This document shows, one piece after another, positions 37,575 through 46,721 of a DNA stretch of 64,000 nucleotides. The stretch's first letter is position 1. Every line of letters begins with the position of its first letter. The notes below the pieces were generated by a model, which had not been told where the DNA came from, made no database searches, and saw nothing but the letters and a program-made list of their open reading frames with translations. Source of the stretch: Reinekea forsetii (lineage in GTDB: Bacteria; Pseudomonadota; Gammaproteobacteria; Pseudomonadales; Natronospirillaceae); assembly GCF_002795845.1 (NCBI RefSeq), contig NZ_CP011797.1, forward strand, positions 2,379,501 through 2,443,500, read 5' to 3'. Made by a program: the position numbers and the translations under genes.

Positions 37575-40118
37575 ATGCACAGTACACAAAAGAAGAACCT
37601 GGTCATCATTGGCAATGGCATGGTCGGTCATCATTTTATCGCGCAGTGGCAGAAGCAGGCGGCCGCCGCCGGTTGGCAACTGCATATCATTGGCGCCGAA
37701 CAGCAATCGGCCTATGACCGAGTGCATCTGTCAGAATACTTCCAAGGTAAGGGTCACGCCGATCTGGCCTACTGCCAGGAAGACGATTACCGTGCCCTGG
37801 GCTACAAGACCTATTTGGGTGTAACCTGCACCGAGATCGATCGGGCCCAGCGGAGAGTGCAACTCGATAACGGGATGAGCCTAGACTACGATAAGTTGGT
37901 CTTGGCCACCGGCTCCTATCCCTTTGTGCCACCGATACCCGGCTACCAAAATGCGCGCAGCTTTGTCTACCGTACCCTGGACGATCTCGATGCGATTGCG
38001 CAGGCCGCGCAGGGTCGCTCCACTGGCGTGGTGATCGGTGGCGGTCTGCTCGGCCTGGAGGCGGCCAACGCCTTGAAATCCTTGGGCCTGAAAACCCATG
38101 TCATCGAGTTTGCCCCGCGTCTGATGCCGGTCCAGTTAGATGACCCGGCCGGTGCCCTGCTAAAAACAAAGATTGAACAAATCGGCGTGTCGGTTCATAC
38201 CCAGACCGGTACCCAGGCGATCGACGTCACCGACGACGATCGCCTGCGGCTCACCTTTGCCAGCGGTGAGCCGTTACTGACCGATGTGCTGGTATTTTCT
38301 GCCGGTATCCGCCCGCAGGATGCAGTCGGCGGTGCCTGTGGTTTGCAGGTTGGTGAGCGCGGCGGCATCGTGATCAACGATCACTGCCAAACATCCGATG
38401 CCGACATCTACGCCATTGGTGAGGTCGCGCTCTGGCAAGAGCGCATCTACGGACTTGTGGCACCCGGTTATCGCATGGCCGAAACCGCTGCACAGTCGAT
38501 CGCCGAGGTTGAGGTAAGCGCCTTTCTCGGCGCCGACATGAGCACCAAACTTAAGTTACTCGGGGTCGATGTTGGCTCCATTGGGGATGCCCACGGCCAG
38601 TTGCCGGGTGCCCTGTCCTTCCGTTACAGCAATGAGGCCAAGGGCGTTTACAAAAAGATCGTGACCACGGCCGATGGCAAGAAATTACTCGGTGCCATGT
38701 TAGTCGGTGATAACAGCGCGTACGACACCCTACTGCAATACCATCTCAATGATATTGACCTGCCCGCCGAACCCGATAGCCTAATCTTGCCCAACCTGGC
38801 CAGCAACGCGGCACCGGCGTTAAGGTTAGATGCCCTGCCAGACGGCGCGACCATCTGCTCGTGCCTCAATGTCAGTAAGGGCGATATCATCGCGGCCCTC
38901 GATGGCGGTTGTGCGTCGACGGCCGAGGTCAAGGGTGCGACCCAAGCCAGCACCGGTTGCGGCGGGTGCGCTGCCATGCTTAAGGAGGTTGTCGATAAGA
39001 CCTTGGCCGCGCGCGGCGTGGCGATTGACACCTCAATCTGTGAACATTTTTCGCACACTCGCCAGGAGCTCTATCACCTGGTGCAGATCCACGACCATCG
39101 CTCGTTCGATGCTCTGATCGCACAACATGGCACCGGCCTCGGCTGTGAAATCTGCAAACCCACGGTGTCGTCGATTCTGGCCAGTCTCTACAACGAGCCG
39201 GTGCTCGATCCGGCCCATGTCAAGTTACAGGATACCAACGATACCTTTCTCGCCAATATGCAAAAGGACGGCACCTACTCGATTGTGCCGCGTATCGCCG
39301 GTGGCGAAATCACCCCCGCAGGCCTGATCAAGATCGGCCAGTTGGCGCAGGAATTCAACCTCTATACCAAGATCACCGGCGGCCAACGGATCGATATGTT
39401 CGGGGCCCAGTTGCATGAACTGCCGCTGATCTGGCGTCAGTTGGTCGACGCCGGCTTTGAAACCGGACAGGCCTATGGCAAGTCGGTCCGCACGGTAAAA
39501 AGTTGTGTCGGTAGCACCTGGTGTCGATTTGGTGTTCAGGATGCCGTCAATATGGCGATCCTGATCGAGAATCGTTACAAGGGTTTGCGCGCACCCCATA
39601 AGCTGAAGTTCGCGGTCTCTGGCTGCACCCGCGAATGTGCCGAAGCACAGAGTAAGGATGTTGGCATTATTGCCACCGAAAACGGCTGGAATCTCTATGT
39701 CGGCGGCAATGGTGGGATGAAGCCACGCCATGCCGATCTGTTCGCGACCGATCTCAATGACGTCGAACTGATACAAACCATCGACCGCTTTTTGATGTTC
39801 TATATTCGCACCGCCGATCGGTTACAACGCACCGCCCGCTGGTTGGAAAACCTCGACGGCGGACTGGACTATCTCACCGAGGTTATCCTCAACGACTCAC
39901 TGGGTTTGGGCGATGATTTGCAAGCGCAGATGCATCGCATCGTGGCCACCTTTGAATGTGAATGGACCTCAACCCTGAACGACCCAGAGAAACTCAAACG
40001 CTTTCGGACCTTTGTAAACAGCGACGCGCATGACAGCAATATCGTCTTTGTCGAGGAGCGCGCTCAAAAACGGCCCGCAACCGACGCTGAAAAAATATCA
40101 CTGATCGCCACGAGCTGA
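37575..40118 (+). CDS. nirB: Assimilatory nitrite reductase [NAD(P)H] large subunit
   Basis: NirB reduces nitrite to ammonium with NAD(P)H in the cytosol. The 847-residue protein has an FAD/NAD domain (VIIGNGMVGHHF, GVVIGGGLLGLEAANAL) and a BFD-like [2Fe-2S] region (ICSCLNVSKGDII and STGCGGCAAMLKEV). A second cysteine pair GLGCEICKP follows, then the sirohaem/[4Fe-4S] domain with KSCVGSTWCRFGV and VSGCTRECAEAQSKDVG. All four cluster cysteines are present. ATG at 37575 with GAGGATAAAAC upstream, 10 bases after the preceding gene. Second gene of the nas operon. Confidence 0.96.
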   Translation: MHSTQKKNLVIIGNGMVGHHFIAQWQKQAAAAGWQLHIIGAEQQSAYDRVHLSEYFQGKGHADLAYCQEDDYRALGYKTYLGVTCTEIDRAQRRVQLDNGMSLDYDKLVLATGSYPFVPPIPGYQNARSFVYRTLDDLDAIAQAAQGRSTGVVIGGGLLGLEAANALKSLGLKTHVIEFAPRLMPVQLDDPAGALLKTKIEQIGVSVHTQTGTQAIDVTDDDRLRLTFASGEPLLTDVLVFSAGIRPQDAVGGACGLQVGERGGIVINDHCQTSDADIYAIGEVALWQERIYGLVAPGYRMAETAAQSIAEVEVSAFLGADMSTKLKLLGVDVGSIGDAHGQLPGALSFRYSNEAKGVYKKIVTTADGKKLLGAMLVGDNSAYDTLLQYHLNDIDLPAEPDSLILPNLASNAAPALRLDALPDGATICSCLNVSKGDIIAALDGGCASTAEVKGATQASTGCGGCAAMLKEVVDKTLAARGVAIDTSICEHFSHTRQELYHLVQIHDHRSFDALIAQHGTGLGCEICKPTVSSILASLYNEPVLDPAHVKLQDTNDTFLANMQKDGTYSIVPRIAGGEITPAGLIKIGQLAQEFNLYTKITGGQRIDMFGAQLHELPLIWRQLVDAGFETGQAYGKSVRTVKSCVGSTWCRFGVQDAVNMAILIENRYKGLRAPHKLKFAVSGCTRECAEAQSKDVGIIATENGWNLYVGGNGGMKPRHADLFATDLNDVELIQTIDRFLMFYIRTADRLQRTARWLENLDGGLDYLTEVILNDSLGLGDDLQAQMHRIVATFECEWTSTLNDPEKLKRFRTFVNSDAHDSNIVFVEERAQKRPATDAEKISLIATS

Positions 40119-40149
40119 ACGAACCATCTGCCACCTGAGGAGAAATACC

Positions 40150-40491
40150 ATGACCACGATAGACAATAAAGAATGGCTACTGGCCTGCACGAAGGCCGAC
40201 TTGGTGGCCCAGTCCGGCGTTGCCATATTGGTTAAAAATCAGCAAGTTGCGTTATTTTATTTGCCGGAAAACGACACCATCTATGCCTTGAGTAACTACT
40301 GTCCGTTCAGCCGGGCCAATGTTATCGCACGCGGTATTATCGGCGATCTCAAGGGCCAGCTGGTCGTGGCCAGTCCGATCTATAAACAACATTTTTGCTT
40401 GCTCAGCGGGGCCTGTCTTGAAGACAGTCAGGTTGCCTTGAACGTCTATGACGTAAAGGTTCAAGACGACCTTATTCAGATTGCCCTCTAA
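40150..40491 (+). CDS. nirD: Nitrite reductase small subunit
   Basis: NirD is the Rieske-fold partner of NirB. The 113-residue product has the family layout (ILVKNQQVALFYLPENDTIYALSNYCPFSRANVIARGIIGD, with later KQHFCLLSGACLED). As in most bacterial NirD the full Rieske Cys-His ligand set is not present, so it is probably structural or assembles the complex rather than carrying a cluster. ATG at 40150 follows GAGGAGAAATACC, 31 bases after nirB. Confidence 0.92.
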   Translation: MTTIDNKEWLLACTKADLVAQSGVAILVKNQQVALFYLPENDTIYALSNYCPFSRANVIARGIIGDLKGQLVVASPIYKQHFCLLSGACLEDSQVALNVYDVKVQDDLIQIAL

Positions 40492-40506
40492 CCGAAAAGA
40501 GATCTT

Positions 40507-43182
40507 ATGAACCAGACTGGCCTAAAAACAACCTGCGCCTATTGTGGCGTCGGCTGCGGTGTCACGGTGCCGACCGAAAACGACCGTCGGGTCAACGTCA
40601 GTGGCGATGCACAGCACCCGGCCAATAGGGGGCGGTTGTGCGTTAAGGGTACCCATCTGGGGGATGTCTTACCGCTTAAGGATCGCTTGCTGGTACCCAG
40701 CGTGCACGGCGAACCGGTCAGTTGGGATCTGGCCAGCCAGACCATCGCCGATAAGATCCGCCAGGCCCAGGCCCAGTATGGTGCCAACTCGGTGGCCTTT
40801 TATCTCTCCGGCCAACTGCTCACCGAAGACTATTACGCCGCCAATAAGCTGGCCAAGGGTTTTTTAGGCACCGCCAATGTCGACACCAACTCGCGTCTCT
40901 GCATGGCGTCGGCGGTGGCCGCACACGTGCGCGCCTTCGGTGAGGATGCCCCGCCCAGTTGCTATGAGGATGTGGAAATCGCCGACCTGGTGGTGGTGAC
41001 CGGATCCAACTTGGCGTGGGCCCATCCGGTTTTGTTTCAACGTTTGCAAGCCGCCCGCGCCGAGCAGCCGAGTAAAAAAATGGTGGTTATCGATCCCCGC
41101 AAGACCGCCACCGCCCTGGAAGCGGACCTGCACTTGGCGATCAAACCCGGCGCCGATGGCCAGTTGTTTAATGCCTTGTTGGTCTATCTGGATAAGCATC
41201 AGGCCTGCGCTAGGGAGTACATCGCCGAGCACGTCAGCGGTTATGCACAAACCCTGGCCGCGGCGACATTGGATGTGGGTACCGATAGCCGCATCCAGGC
41301 GGAATTGTGCGGCCTACCCGAAGCGGATCTGTTGGCATTCTTTGCCCTGTTCGCCCAAACCCCTAAAACCACTACCCTATGGTCGATGGGCATCAATCAG
41401 TCGGAGTCTGGGGTCGATAAAAGCAACGCCATTATTAATGTTCATCTGGCCACCGGCCGCATCGGTCAACCCGGTGCCAGCGCCTTCTCGATCACCGGTC
41501 AGCCCAACGCCATGGGCGGTCGGGAGGTTGGGGGCCTGGCCAACCAGTTGGCCATCCACCGCGGTTTCGATGCCGACAGCATTGCCCAGGTCGGCGCCTT
41601 TTGGCAGGCCAGCCATATGGCCCAAAAGCCCGGCCTCAAAGCCGTGGATCTGTTCGATGCCTGCCTGGCCGGTGACATCAAGGTGTTATGGATTATGGCC
41701 ACCAACCCGGTGGCCAGCCTGCCCGACGCCAATAAGATTCGCGCCGCCTTGGCCCAGGTCGAGACGTTGATCGTCTCCGAAGTCGTGCAGTCGACCGATA
41801 CGCTCGACTGTGCCGATATTCGCCTACCGGCCCTAGCCTGGGGTGAAAAGGACGGCACGGTGACCAACTCCGAGCGCACCATTTCCCGTCAACGGCCCTT
41901 CTTAATAGCCCCAGGCCAAGCCCGGGCCGACTGGTGGGCGCTCGCCACGGTGGCAAAAAAACTGGGTTTCAGCGACGCCTTTGCTTGGCACCATGCCCAT
42001 GAAATCTTTCGTGAACACGCCCGACTCAGTCGCCTCAATCGCGCCACCGCGCTGAGCTTTGACCTGTCGGCCGTGGCCGACCTGAGCCTGGCCGAATACC
42101 AAGATTGGTTGCCCCAACAGTGGCCCCTTGATGGCACAACTCGAACACCCCGGCTGTTTGGCGATGGCCAATTCCCGAGCCACGACGGTCGCGCCCAAAT
42201 GGTGCCGATCAGTCCGATCTCGGTCGACCAACCGGACGGCGGGGACTATATTTTAAACACCGGTCGCCTGCGCGATCAGTGGCATACCATGGCCCGCACC
42301 GGCTATGCCATGGCGTTAAACCAACACAGCCCGCAGTTTGAACTGCATATCCACCCGAACGATGCCGAGCACAATGCCATCGTCAATGGAGACCTGGTTG
42401 CGGTCCGCTCCGATCTGGGCAGCTTTTACGCCCTGGCCCGGATCGACGCCGCACAGCAGCCATCGGAGCTGTTCGCGGCCATGCATTGGAACCGCCAGTT
42501 CGCCAGCCACGGTGGCGTCGCCAATGTGATTGCCAGCCGAGTCGATCCTATTTCCGGCCAGCCGGCCAGCAAGCACGCCCGGGTACAGCTGGCCAAACAA
42601 ACCAGCCAGGCCAACGGTTTTCTCTTTATCGGCGACGGTCAACCCGCACCGGATTGGCTCAACGAGCTGCTATGGTTTAAGACCCACACGCGCCAAGGTA
42701 CCCTGTACCGGTTTTTTAGCCTGCAGCAATCTCTGGCCGACTTTATAGCATTGCGCAGTCAGGACGGCACACCCTGCACGATGAGCCTGACCGACAGCAG
42801 TCAACAATCGGCGCAATGGATTGGCCAGGACGCTGGCGGCTTGCAGTTTTGGCTCAGTATCCATCGCGCAGCCACGCCATGGCCCGACAGCCTATTTCTC
42901 GATCGAGCCGCCGAACAGCCAAACCCAGGGCTGAGCCTCAATGCCCTATTGACCGGACAGCAGGACGATGCCCCGATCCGTGGCAAGATCGTCTGTACCT
43001 GTTTCTCGGTATCGGACAGCCAAATCACCGACTTCTTGCAGAGCCATGCGCAAGCGAGTTTGAGCACACTGCAAACGGCCCTCTGTTGCGGTACCAATTG
43101 CGGCAGCTGCCTGACCGAGGTCAAGACGCTGGTGAAGGACAAGGCGAGCGCCCAAACGGCATCGGCAGACGCGCTCTGCTAA
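40507..43182 (+). CDS. nasA: Assimilatory nitrate reductase catalytic subunit
   Basis: Molybdenum enzyme that reduces nitrate to nitrite in the cytosol. The 891-residue protein begins with a [4Fe-4S] motif CAYCGVGCGV, has the Mo-bis-MGD domains with the likely Mo-ligand cysteine in SRLCMASAVAAH, and a molybdopterin dinucleotide domain from about 570 (NTGRLRDQWHTM). The C-terminus has a BFD-like [2Fe-2S] domain (IVCTCFSVSDSQITDFL and CCGTNCGSCLTEV), as in Klebsiella NasA. There is no TAT signal, which separates it from NapA. ATG at 40507 with AAGAGAT upstream. Last gene of the operon. No nitrate transporter or NasS/NasT gene accompanies it here. Confidence 0.95.
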   Translation: MNQTGLKTTCAYCGVGCGVTVPTENDRRVNVSGDAQHPANRGRLCVKGTHLGDVLPLKDRLLVPSVHGEPVSWDLASQTIADKIRQAQAQYGANSVAFYLSGQLLTEDYYAANKLAKGFLGTANVDTNSRLCMASAVAAHVRAFGEDAPPSCYEDVEIADLVVVTGSNLAWAHPVLFQRLQAARAEQPSKKMVVIDPRKTATALEADLHLAIKPGADGQLFNALLVYLDKHQACAREYIAEHVSGYAQTLAAATLDVGTDSRIQAELCGLPEADLLAFFALFAQTPKTTTLWSMGINQSESGVDKSNAIINVHLATGRIGQPGASAFSITGQPNAMGGREVGGLANQLAIHRGFDADSIAQVGAFWQASHMAQKPGLKAVDLFDACLAGDIKVLWIMATNPVASLPDANKIRAALAQVETLIVSEVVQSTDTLDCADIRLPALAWGEKDGTVTNSERTISRQRPFLIAPGQARADWWALATVAKKLGFSDAFAWHHAHEIFREHARLSRLNRATALSFDLSAVADLSLAEYQDWLPQQWPLDGTTRTPRLFGDGQFPSHDGRAQMVPISPISVDQPDGGDYILNTGRLRDQWHTMARTGYAMALNQHSPQFELHIHPNDAEHNAIVNGDLVAVRSDLGSFYALARIDAAQQPSELFAAMHWNRQFASHGGVANVIASRVDPISGQPASKHARVQLAKQTSQANGFLFIGDGQPAPDWLNELLWFKTHTRQGTLYRFFSLQQSLADFIALRSQDGTPCTMSLTDSSQQSAQWIGQDAGGLQFWLSIHRAATPWPDSLFLDRAAEQPNPGLSLNALLTGQQDDAPIRGKIVCTCFSVSDSQITDFLQSHAQASLSTLQTALCCGTNCGSCLTEVKTLVKDKASAQTASADALC

Positions 43183-43403
43183 GCCCGCGACCGGTACTAG
43201 AAAAAAGTTTGCGACCCATGCACGCGGATAAACAATACCCTATCTAAACAATCAACCTTGATCCGCCAACCTTCTTTACAGCGGCCTGACATGGCGCGAA
43301 AATTCGCCCTGCCGGTTAGATGGCGTTTTCAACCGGTACAACAGTTTGTGATTATAAAAAAATCACATTATCTAAATATTCATTTTGGTACTGGAGTTAT
43401 CAT

Positions 43404-43862
43404 ATGAACCTTTCTCTAATTAAACCCCTAACCCTAACGGCATTGGCCCTGGTTTTTTCCGGCACAGCCATCGCCTCCGACCAGTCAACCTATACCGCCT
43501 GGTCATGGCAACGCGGTAACACGGTCAACATCCCAGAAGCTCGGGTCGCTCAGCTTTGTGGCGATATAGACGGCTGTGAAGTTCGCATTGCCATGTACAA
43601 CTGGGACGGCTCCGGCCGCACCGCGTCGCGCAGCTCACTATTTTACTACAACACCCGCAACCGCGCCTGGCGAGCTGAGGCCGGCGATCGGGCCGGCACC
43701 AGCAACAACAACCAAACCGAACACGTGATGAACGCCTGGTCCTGCTACTTCACCGATGGCAACTATTCACAGTGGTACAACCATGGCGATCTGGACGGGA
43801 ACTTTGCGGTACTGTCTTGGAACCAATACAACGCGACTTGTCGCGTCACCCTGGTCGATTAG
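43404..43862 (+). CDS. Secreted protein of unknown function, four cysteines
   Basis: A 152-residue protein with a clear Sec signal peptide (KPLTLTALALVFSGTAIA, cleavage near AIA-SD), leaving about 128 residues. The mature part is rich in Trp, Tyr and Asn and has four cysteines (LCGDIDGCEV, AWSCYF, ATCRV) that could form two disulfides, plus NYSQWYNHGDLDGNFAVLSW. No family is recognised. ATG at 43404 has GGAG eight bases upstream. A longer frame upstream has no support. It stands alone after the nas operon, with an AT-rich likely promoter just before it. Confidence 0.75.
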   Translation: MNLSLIKPLTLTALALVFSGTAIASDQSTYTAWSWQRGNTVNIPEARVAQLCGDIDGCEVRIAMYNWDGSGRTASRSSLFYYNTRNRAWRAEAGDRAGTSNNNQTEHVMNAWSCYFTDGNYSQWYNHGDLDGNFAVLSWNQYNATCRVTLVD

Positions 43863-43972
43863 CCTAAGGCTTTAGCGTGCTAGCAAGCGGTTAAAAAATC
43901 GAACGCAAGGGTTAATCAACTGGATTGCGATGTAGTTGGCCAGAGCGAGGGCAGCGCAATCCGGTTTAACTT

Positions 43973-44020
43973 AGTCAGCAAGTAAGACAGTCAGCAAACA
44001 AGACGATTGGCAAACTAGGA
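43973..44020 (+). repeat. 16-bp imperfect tandem repeat upstream of a membrane-anchored protein gene
   Basis: AGTCAGCAAGTAAGAC (43973-43988) is followed directly by AGTCAGCAAACAAGAC (43989-44004) and by a more diverged third unit to 44020. The array ends 14 bases before the ATG at 44035 and runs into its AGGAGGG ribosome binding site. Confidence 0.65.
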
Positions 44021-44034
44021 GGGCCGGCAAGCAG

Positions 44035-44595
44035 ATGAAATTAAGGTTAACTTTTTTGGCGCTACTCGGTGCCGGCGCCATGCTGCTCCTGACACTAATT
44101 TGGCTTGGGCCGGGAAGCGCTGCGCCCAATCTCGAGGCACCGCTGGTTGAAAGAGCTGGCCCCCTAAAACGGATCAGTGCTTGGCAGGCGGCGTCAGACT
44201 CGGCACCGACCGCAGTGCCAGATACGCCCGTTATTGCCGACTCGCCAGGGCTCGACGTGGCCGACCGTCAAACCTGGACCATGGTGCCGGATGACAGCCA
44301 CGATTGGGCACCGGACGGCGGATATAGCCCACACGAGCCAACGCCCGAGAACGCCGACATGCTCGCCTGGGGGGAGCGGGCCGAAGAGGTTAATTTGCCC
44401 ACGACCCTCTGCTGGGGCGGGAGTTGCGCCGACGAACGACATCTAGATGTGCAGCCAGACCCGGTAACGGCGGAACAGATCGATCAGGGCTGGTTGAATG
44501 TTGAGGCGCTCCCGCCCCTGTTCGAGGTCACGGACGAAAGCGGTCCGTCTGTGATCACCGGTCGCTCGGGGCTGCCCGAGCCTGAGCGCGACTAA
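44035..44595 (+). CDS. Membrane-anchored acidic protein of unknown function
   Basis: A 186-residue protein with one N-terminal membrane segment (about residues 4-27, LTFLALLGAGAMLLLTLIW). The rest is a low-complexity, proline- and aspartate/glutamate-rich periplasmic or extracytoplasmic part (PDTPVIADSPGLD, SPHEPTPENADM) with one cysteine pair LCWGGSCAD. No lipobox and no family are recognised. ATG at 44035 follows AGGAGGG within a tandem repeat. It stands between the secreted-protein gene and the convergent yqcC-like gene. It is probably real given the strong ribosome binding site. Confidence 0.6.
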   Translation: MKLRLTFLALLGAGAMLLLTLIWLGPGSAAPNLEAPLVERAGPLKRISAWQAASDSAPTAVPDTPVIADSPGLDVADRQTWTMVPDDSHDWAPDGGYSPHEPTPENADMLAWGERAEEVNLPTTLCWGGSCADERHLDVQPDPVTAEQIDQGWLNVEALPPLFEVTDESGPSVITGRSGLPEPERD

Positions 44596-44637
44596 GTACC
44601 CTAGGCCTGGCTTAGACTGCCGACAAGCGCATTGAGG

Positions 44638-44949
44638 TTAGGCCAGCGCCCGATCCAGATCGCGCACCAACGCAATCAGCGTGGTGACCTTAGCACCCTC
44701 AGCCTTTAGTGCCTCCTCCGCATAGGGTGCCACCTGCGCACCCATCGGCATGGGCCGGCCGGCATCGATAAGCGCGCGCAAGCGGGCGAGATAAATCCAT
44801 TGTAACCATTCTAAAAAGTCCATGCTGTTGATACAGAATGGGTCGGTACTCATCATCGCCTCGGCTGAGGGGGCCATACTCTGCCACCGGCCGTCGCGCA
44901 TCATAAGCGCCTGTATCTCATCTAATATTACACTAATCGATTTGGACAT
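44638..44949 (-). CDS. yqcC: YqcC-family protein (DUF446)
   Basis: A 103-residue cytosolic protein with the family core FCINSMDFLEWLQWIYLARL and a following PMPMGAQVAPYAEEAL segment, aligning over its length with E. coli YqcC. The function is unknown. In E. coli it is followed by truC. No truC is present here. Neighbour is a MarC-family gene upstream on the same strand, 34 bases away. Confidence 0.9.
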   Translation of the reverse strand: MSKSISVILDEIQALMMRDGRWQSMAPSAEAMMSTDPFCINSMDFLEWLQWIYLARLRALIDAGRPMPMGAQVAPYAEEALKAEGAKVTTLIALVRDLDRALA

Positions 44950-44983
44950 CTTTCCCCCTGACTCTGCGCTAGCGGTACAAAAC

Positions 44984-45589
44984 CTAATTTAAAAAATTGT
45001 CGATACCGGTAAAGATAATTTCCGCCGCCATGGCCGCGAGAATAAGACCGCTCAGCTTGGAGAGTATATTCAGCCCGGTGCGACCGAGCAGTTTTTCGAT
45101 GCTACCGGAGATGAACAACATGCCAGCCACTGCGAACAAGGCCGTTACCATGCCCAGTAGACCGACCAGGCTTTCCGTCATGGATGGTAACTCGGCACCC
45201 AACACCAAAATGGTACCGATGGTCGCGGGACCGACGATGATCGGAATGGCCAAGGGCACAACGGACACATCATCGCGTTCCTCGTTCGGCAAACCCTTGG
45301 CATGTGATCGGGTGCCGTGATTCACCAAACTGACCGCGGTTAAGAACAGCAAGGCGCCCGATCCGATCCGGAAGGAGTCCAGCGTGATGCCAATAAGCTC
45401 GAATAGGGGCGTGCCGACGAAGAACAGTACCGTTCCGATACCGCCAGCGACCAGGGTCGCACGGATCGCGATATGGCGTTTGGCGGCCTGACTTTCGCCA
45501 TGGGTCAAGACCAAAAACATCGACACCACAAAAAAGGGAGCAAAGAGAAACAGGAACTTAATCGCAATGGAGATATAAAGATTAAACAT
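44984..45589 (-). CDS. MarC-family inner membrane protein
   Basis: A 201-residue, six-segment membrane protein of the MarC/UPF0056 family. Markers are FFVVSMFLVLTHG near the N-terminus, PLAIPIIVGPATIGTILVLG in the middle and GLNILSKLSGLILAAMAAEII toward the end. Despite the name, MarC is not shown to give multiple antibiotic resistance, and its transport role is unproven. ATG at 45589. Co-directional with the yqcC-like gene. Confidence 0.9.
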   Translation of the reverse strand: MFNLYISIAIKFLFLFAPFFVVSMFLVLTHGESQAAKRHIAIRATLVAGGIGTVLFFVGTPLFELIGITLDSFRIGSGALLFLTAVSLVNHGTRSHAKGLPNEERDDVSVVPLAIPIIVGPATIGTILVLGAELPSMTESLVGLLGMVTALFAVAGMLFISGSIEKLLGRTGLNILSKLSGLILAAMAAEIIFTGIDNFLN

Positions 45590-45787
45590 ACAACCTCGAC
45601 CGGGCCAGTAATGAGAGGGGCGGCAATATATAGGGTTAATTGGCCGCAGGACAGTGCTTGTTTGGTTATTTCATTTGTTACGTCACTCTAGCACAGCTCG
45701 GCGTGCGATCGATTCAAAAGTTGGGGCTGTTCAAGCGCTGCAACTGGGTATATTATATAAAACTAATATATAGCGGAGTACAGGCCC

Positions 45788-46609
45788 ATGTTGGTCGAAC
45801 AAGCAATGCTCTTTCGCCTCTCAGCCTTTGTGCTAATCCTCTTTTTGATGCTCAGCTGGGAAAGCTGGCGTCCGGCGCAGAGCGGCTATGGCCGCGGCCA
45901 GGCTCGCTGGCGCAATAATCTGGCGCTGGCCCCGATCAACATTGGCGCAGCCGCCCTGCTGGGTCCCTTGACGGCCGTCAACGCGGCGAGCTGGGCCCAA
46001 GCCGAGAACTGGGGCCTGCTGCCTCGACTGATCGACAATCCATACGTGCTGATAGGGCTGGCCATTGTGTTATTGGATCTGGCGATCTATGCGCAACATC
46101 GCTTGGCCCATCGCTTACCCTGGTTTTGGCGCTCACATCGGGTCCACCATGCCGATCCGGGCTTCGATGTGACCACCGCGGTCCGCTTTCACCCGCTGGA
46201 AATCCTAGTCTCAATCCTGATCAAGACCGTGGTTATTGTCCTGCTCGGGGCACCGGTGGTGGCGGTTATCCTGTTCGAAATATTGCTCAATGGCATGGCC
46301 ATGTTTAACCATGCCAATGTCAATCTCTCGGCTCGGGCGGAAAAGACCGTGCGCAGCCTCTGGGTGACCCCGGCCATGCACCGCATTCATCATTCCCTGC
46401 GCGCCCGGGAACATCACTCTAATTTCGGTTTTAGTCTGTCCGTCTGGGATCGCCTGTTTAAGACCTATACAGCGAGTGCGCACGCAACACCGATCCAAAT
46501 CGGTCTACGCGCTTATCCGAGCCTGGCACAGACTAGTCGCCTCTGGTCGATGCTCGGTTTACCCTTCCAATCAAAGTCCAGAGCGCAGCGCTCGGGGCCG
46601 TCCTCGTAA
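45788..46609 (+). CDS. Sterol desaturase / fatty acid hydroxylase family protein
   Basis: A 273-residue integral membrane protein with the diiron histidine motifs of the superfamily: HRLAHRLPWFWRSHRVHH, then FHPLE, NHANV and HRIHHSLRAREHHSNFG. Four or so membrane segments surround them. Bacterial members hydroxylate or desaturate membrane lipids, and the substrate here is unknown. ATG at 45788 with GGAG ten bases upstream and an AT-rich promoter-like stretch (TATATTATAT) before it. Confidence 0.88.
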   Translation: MLVEQAMLFRLSAFVLILFLMLSWESWRPAQSGYGRGQARWRNNLALAPINIGAAALLGPLTAVNAASWAQAENWGLLPRLIDNPYVLIGLAIVLLDLAIYAQHRLAHRLPWFWRSHRVHHADPGFDVTTAVRFHPLEILVSILIKTVVIVLLGAPVVAVILFEILLNGMAMFNHANVNLSARAEKTVRSLWVTPAMHRIHHSLRAREHHSNFGFSLSVWDRLFKTYTASAHATPIQIGLRAYPSLAQTSRLWSMLGLPFQSKSRAQRSGPSS

Positions 46610-46721
46610 GGACGGTGGCATTAACGCAGATTGCCTATTTGCTTGAGTTCGAGCGGTTAGGGTCGACTCCCGCATAGCGCTCGCTATAATGACGATTTGA
46701 ATATGACAGGACACCTGCGCC

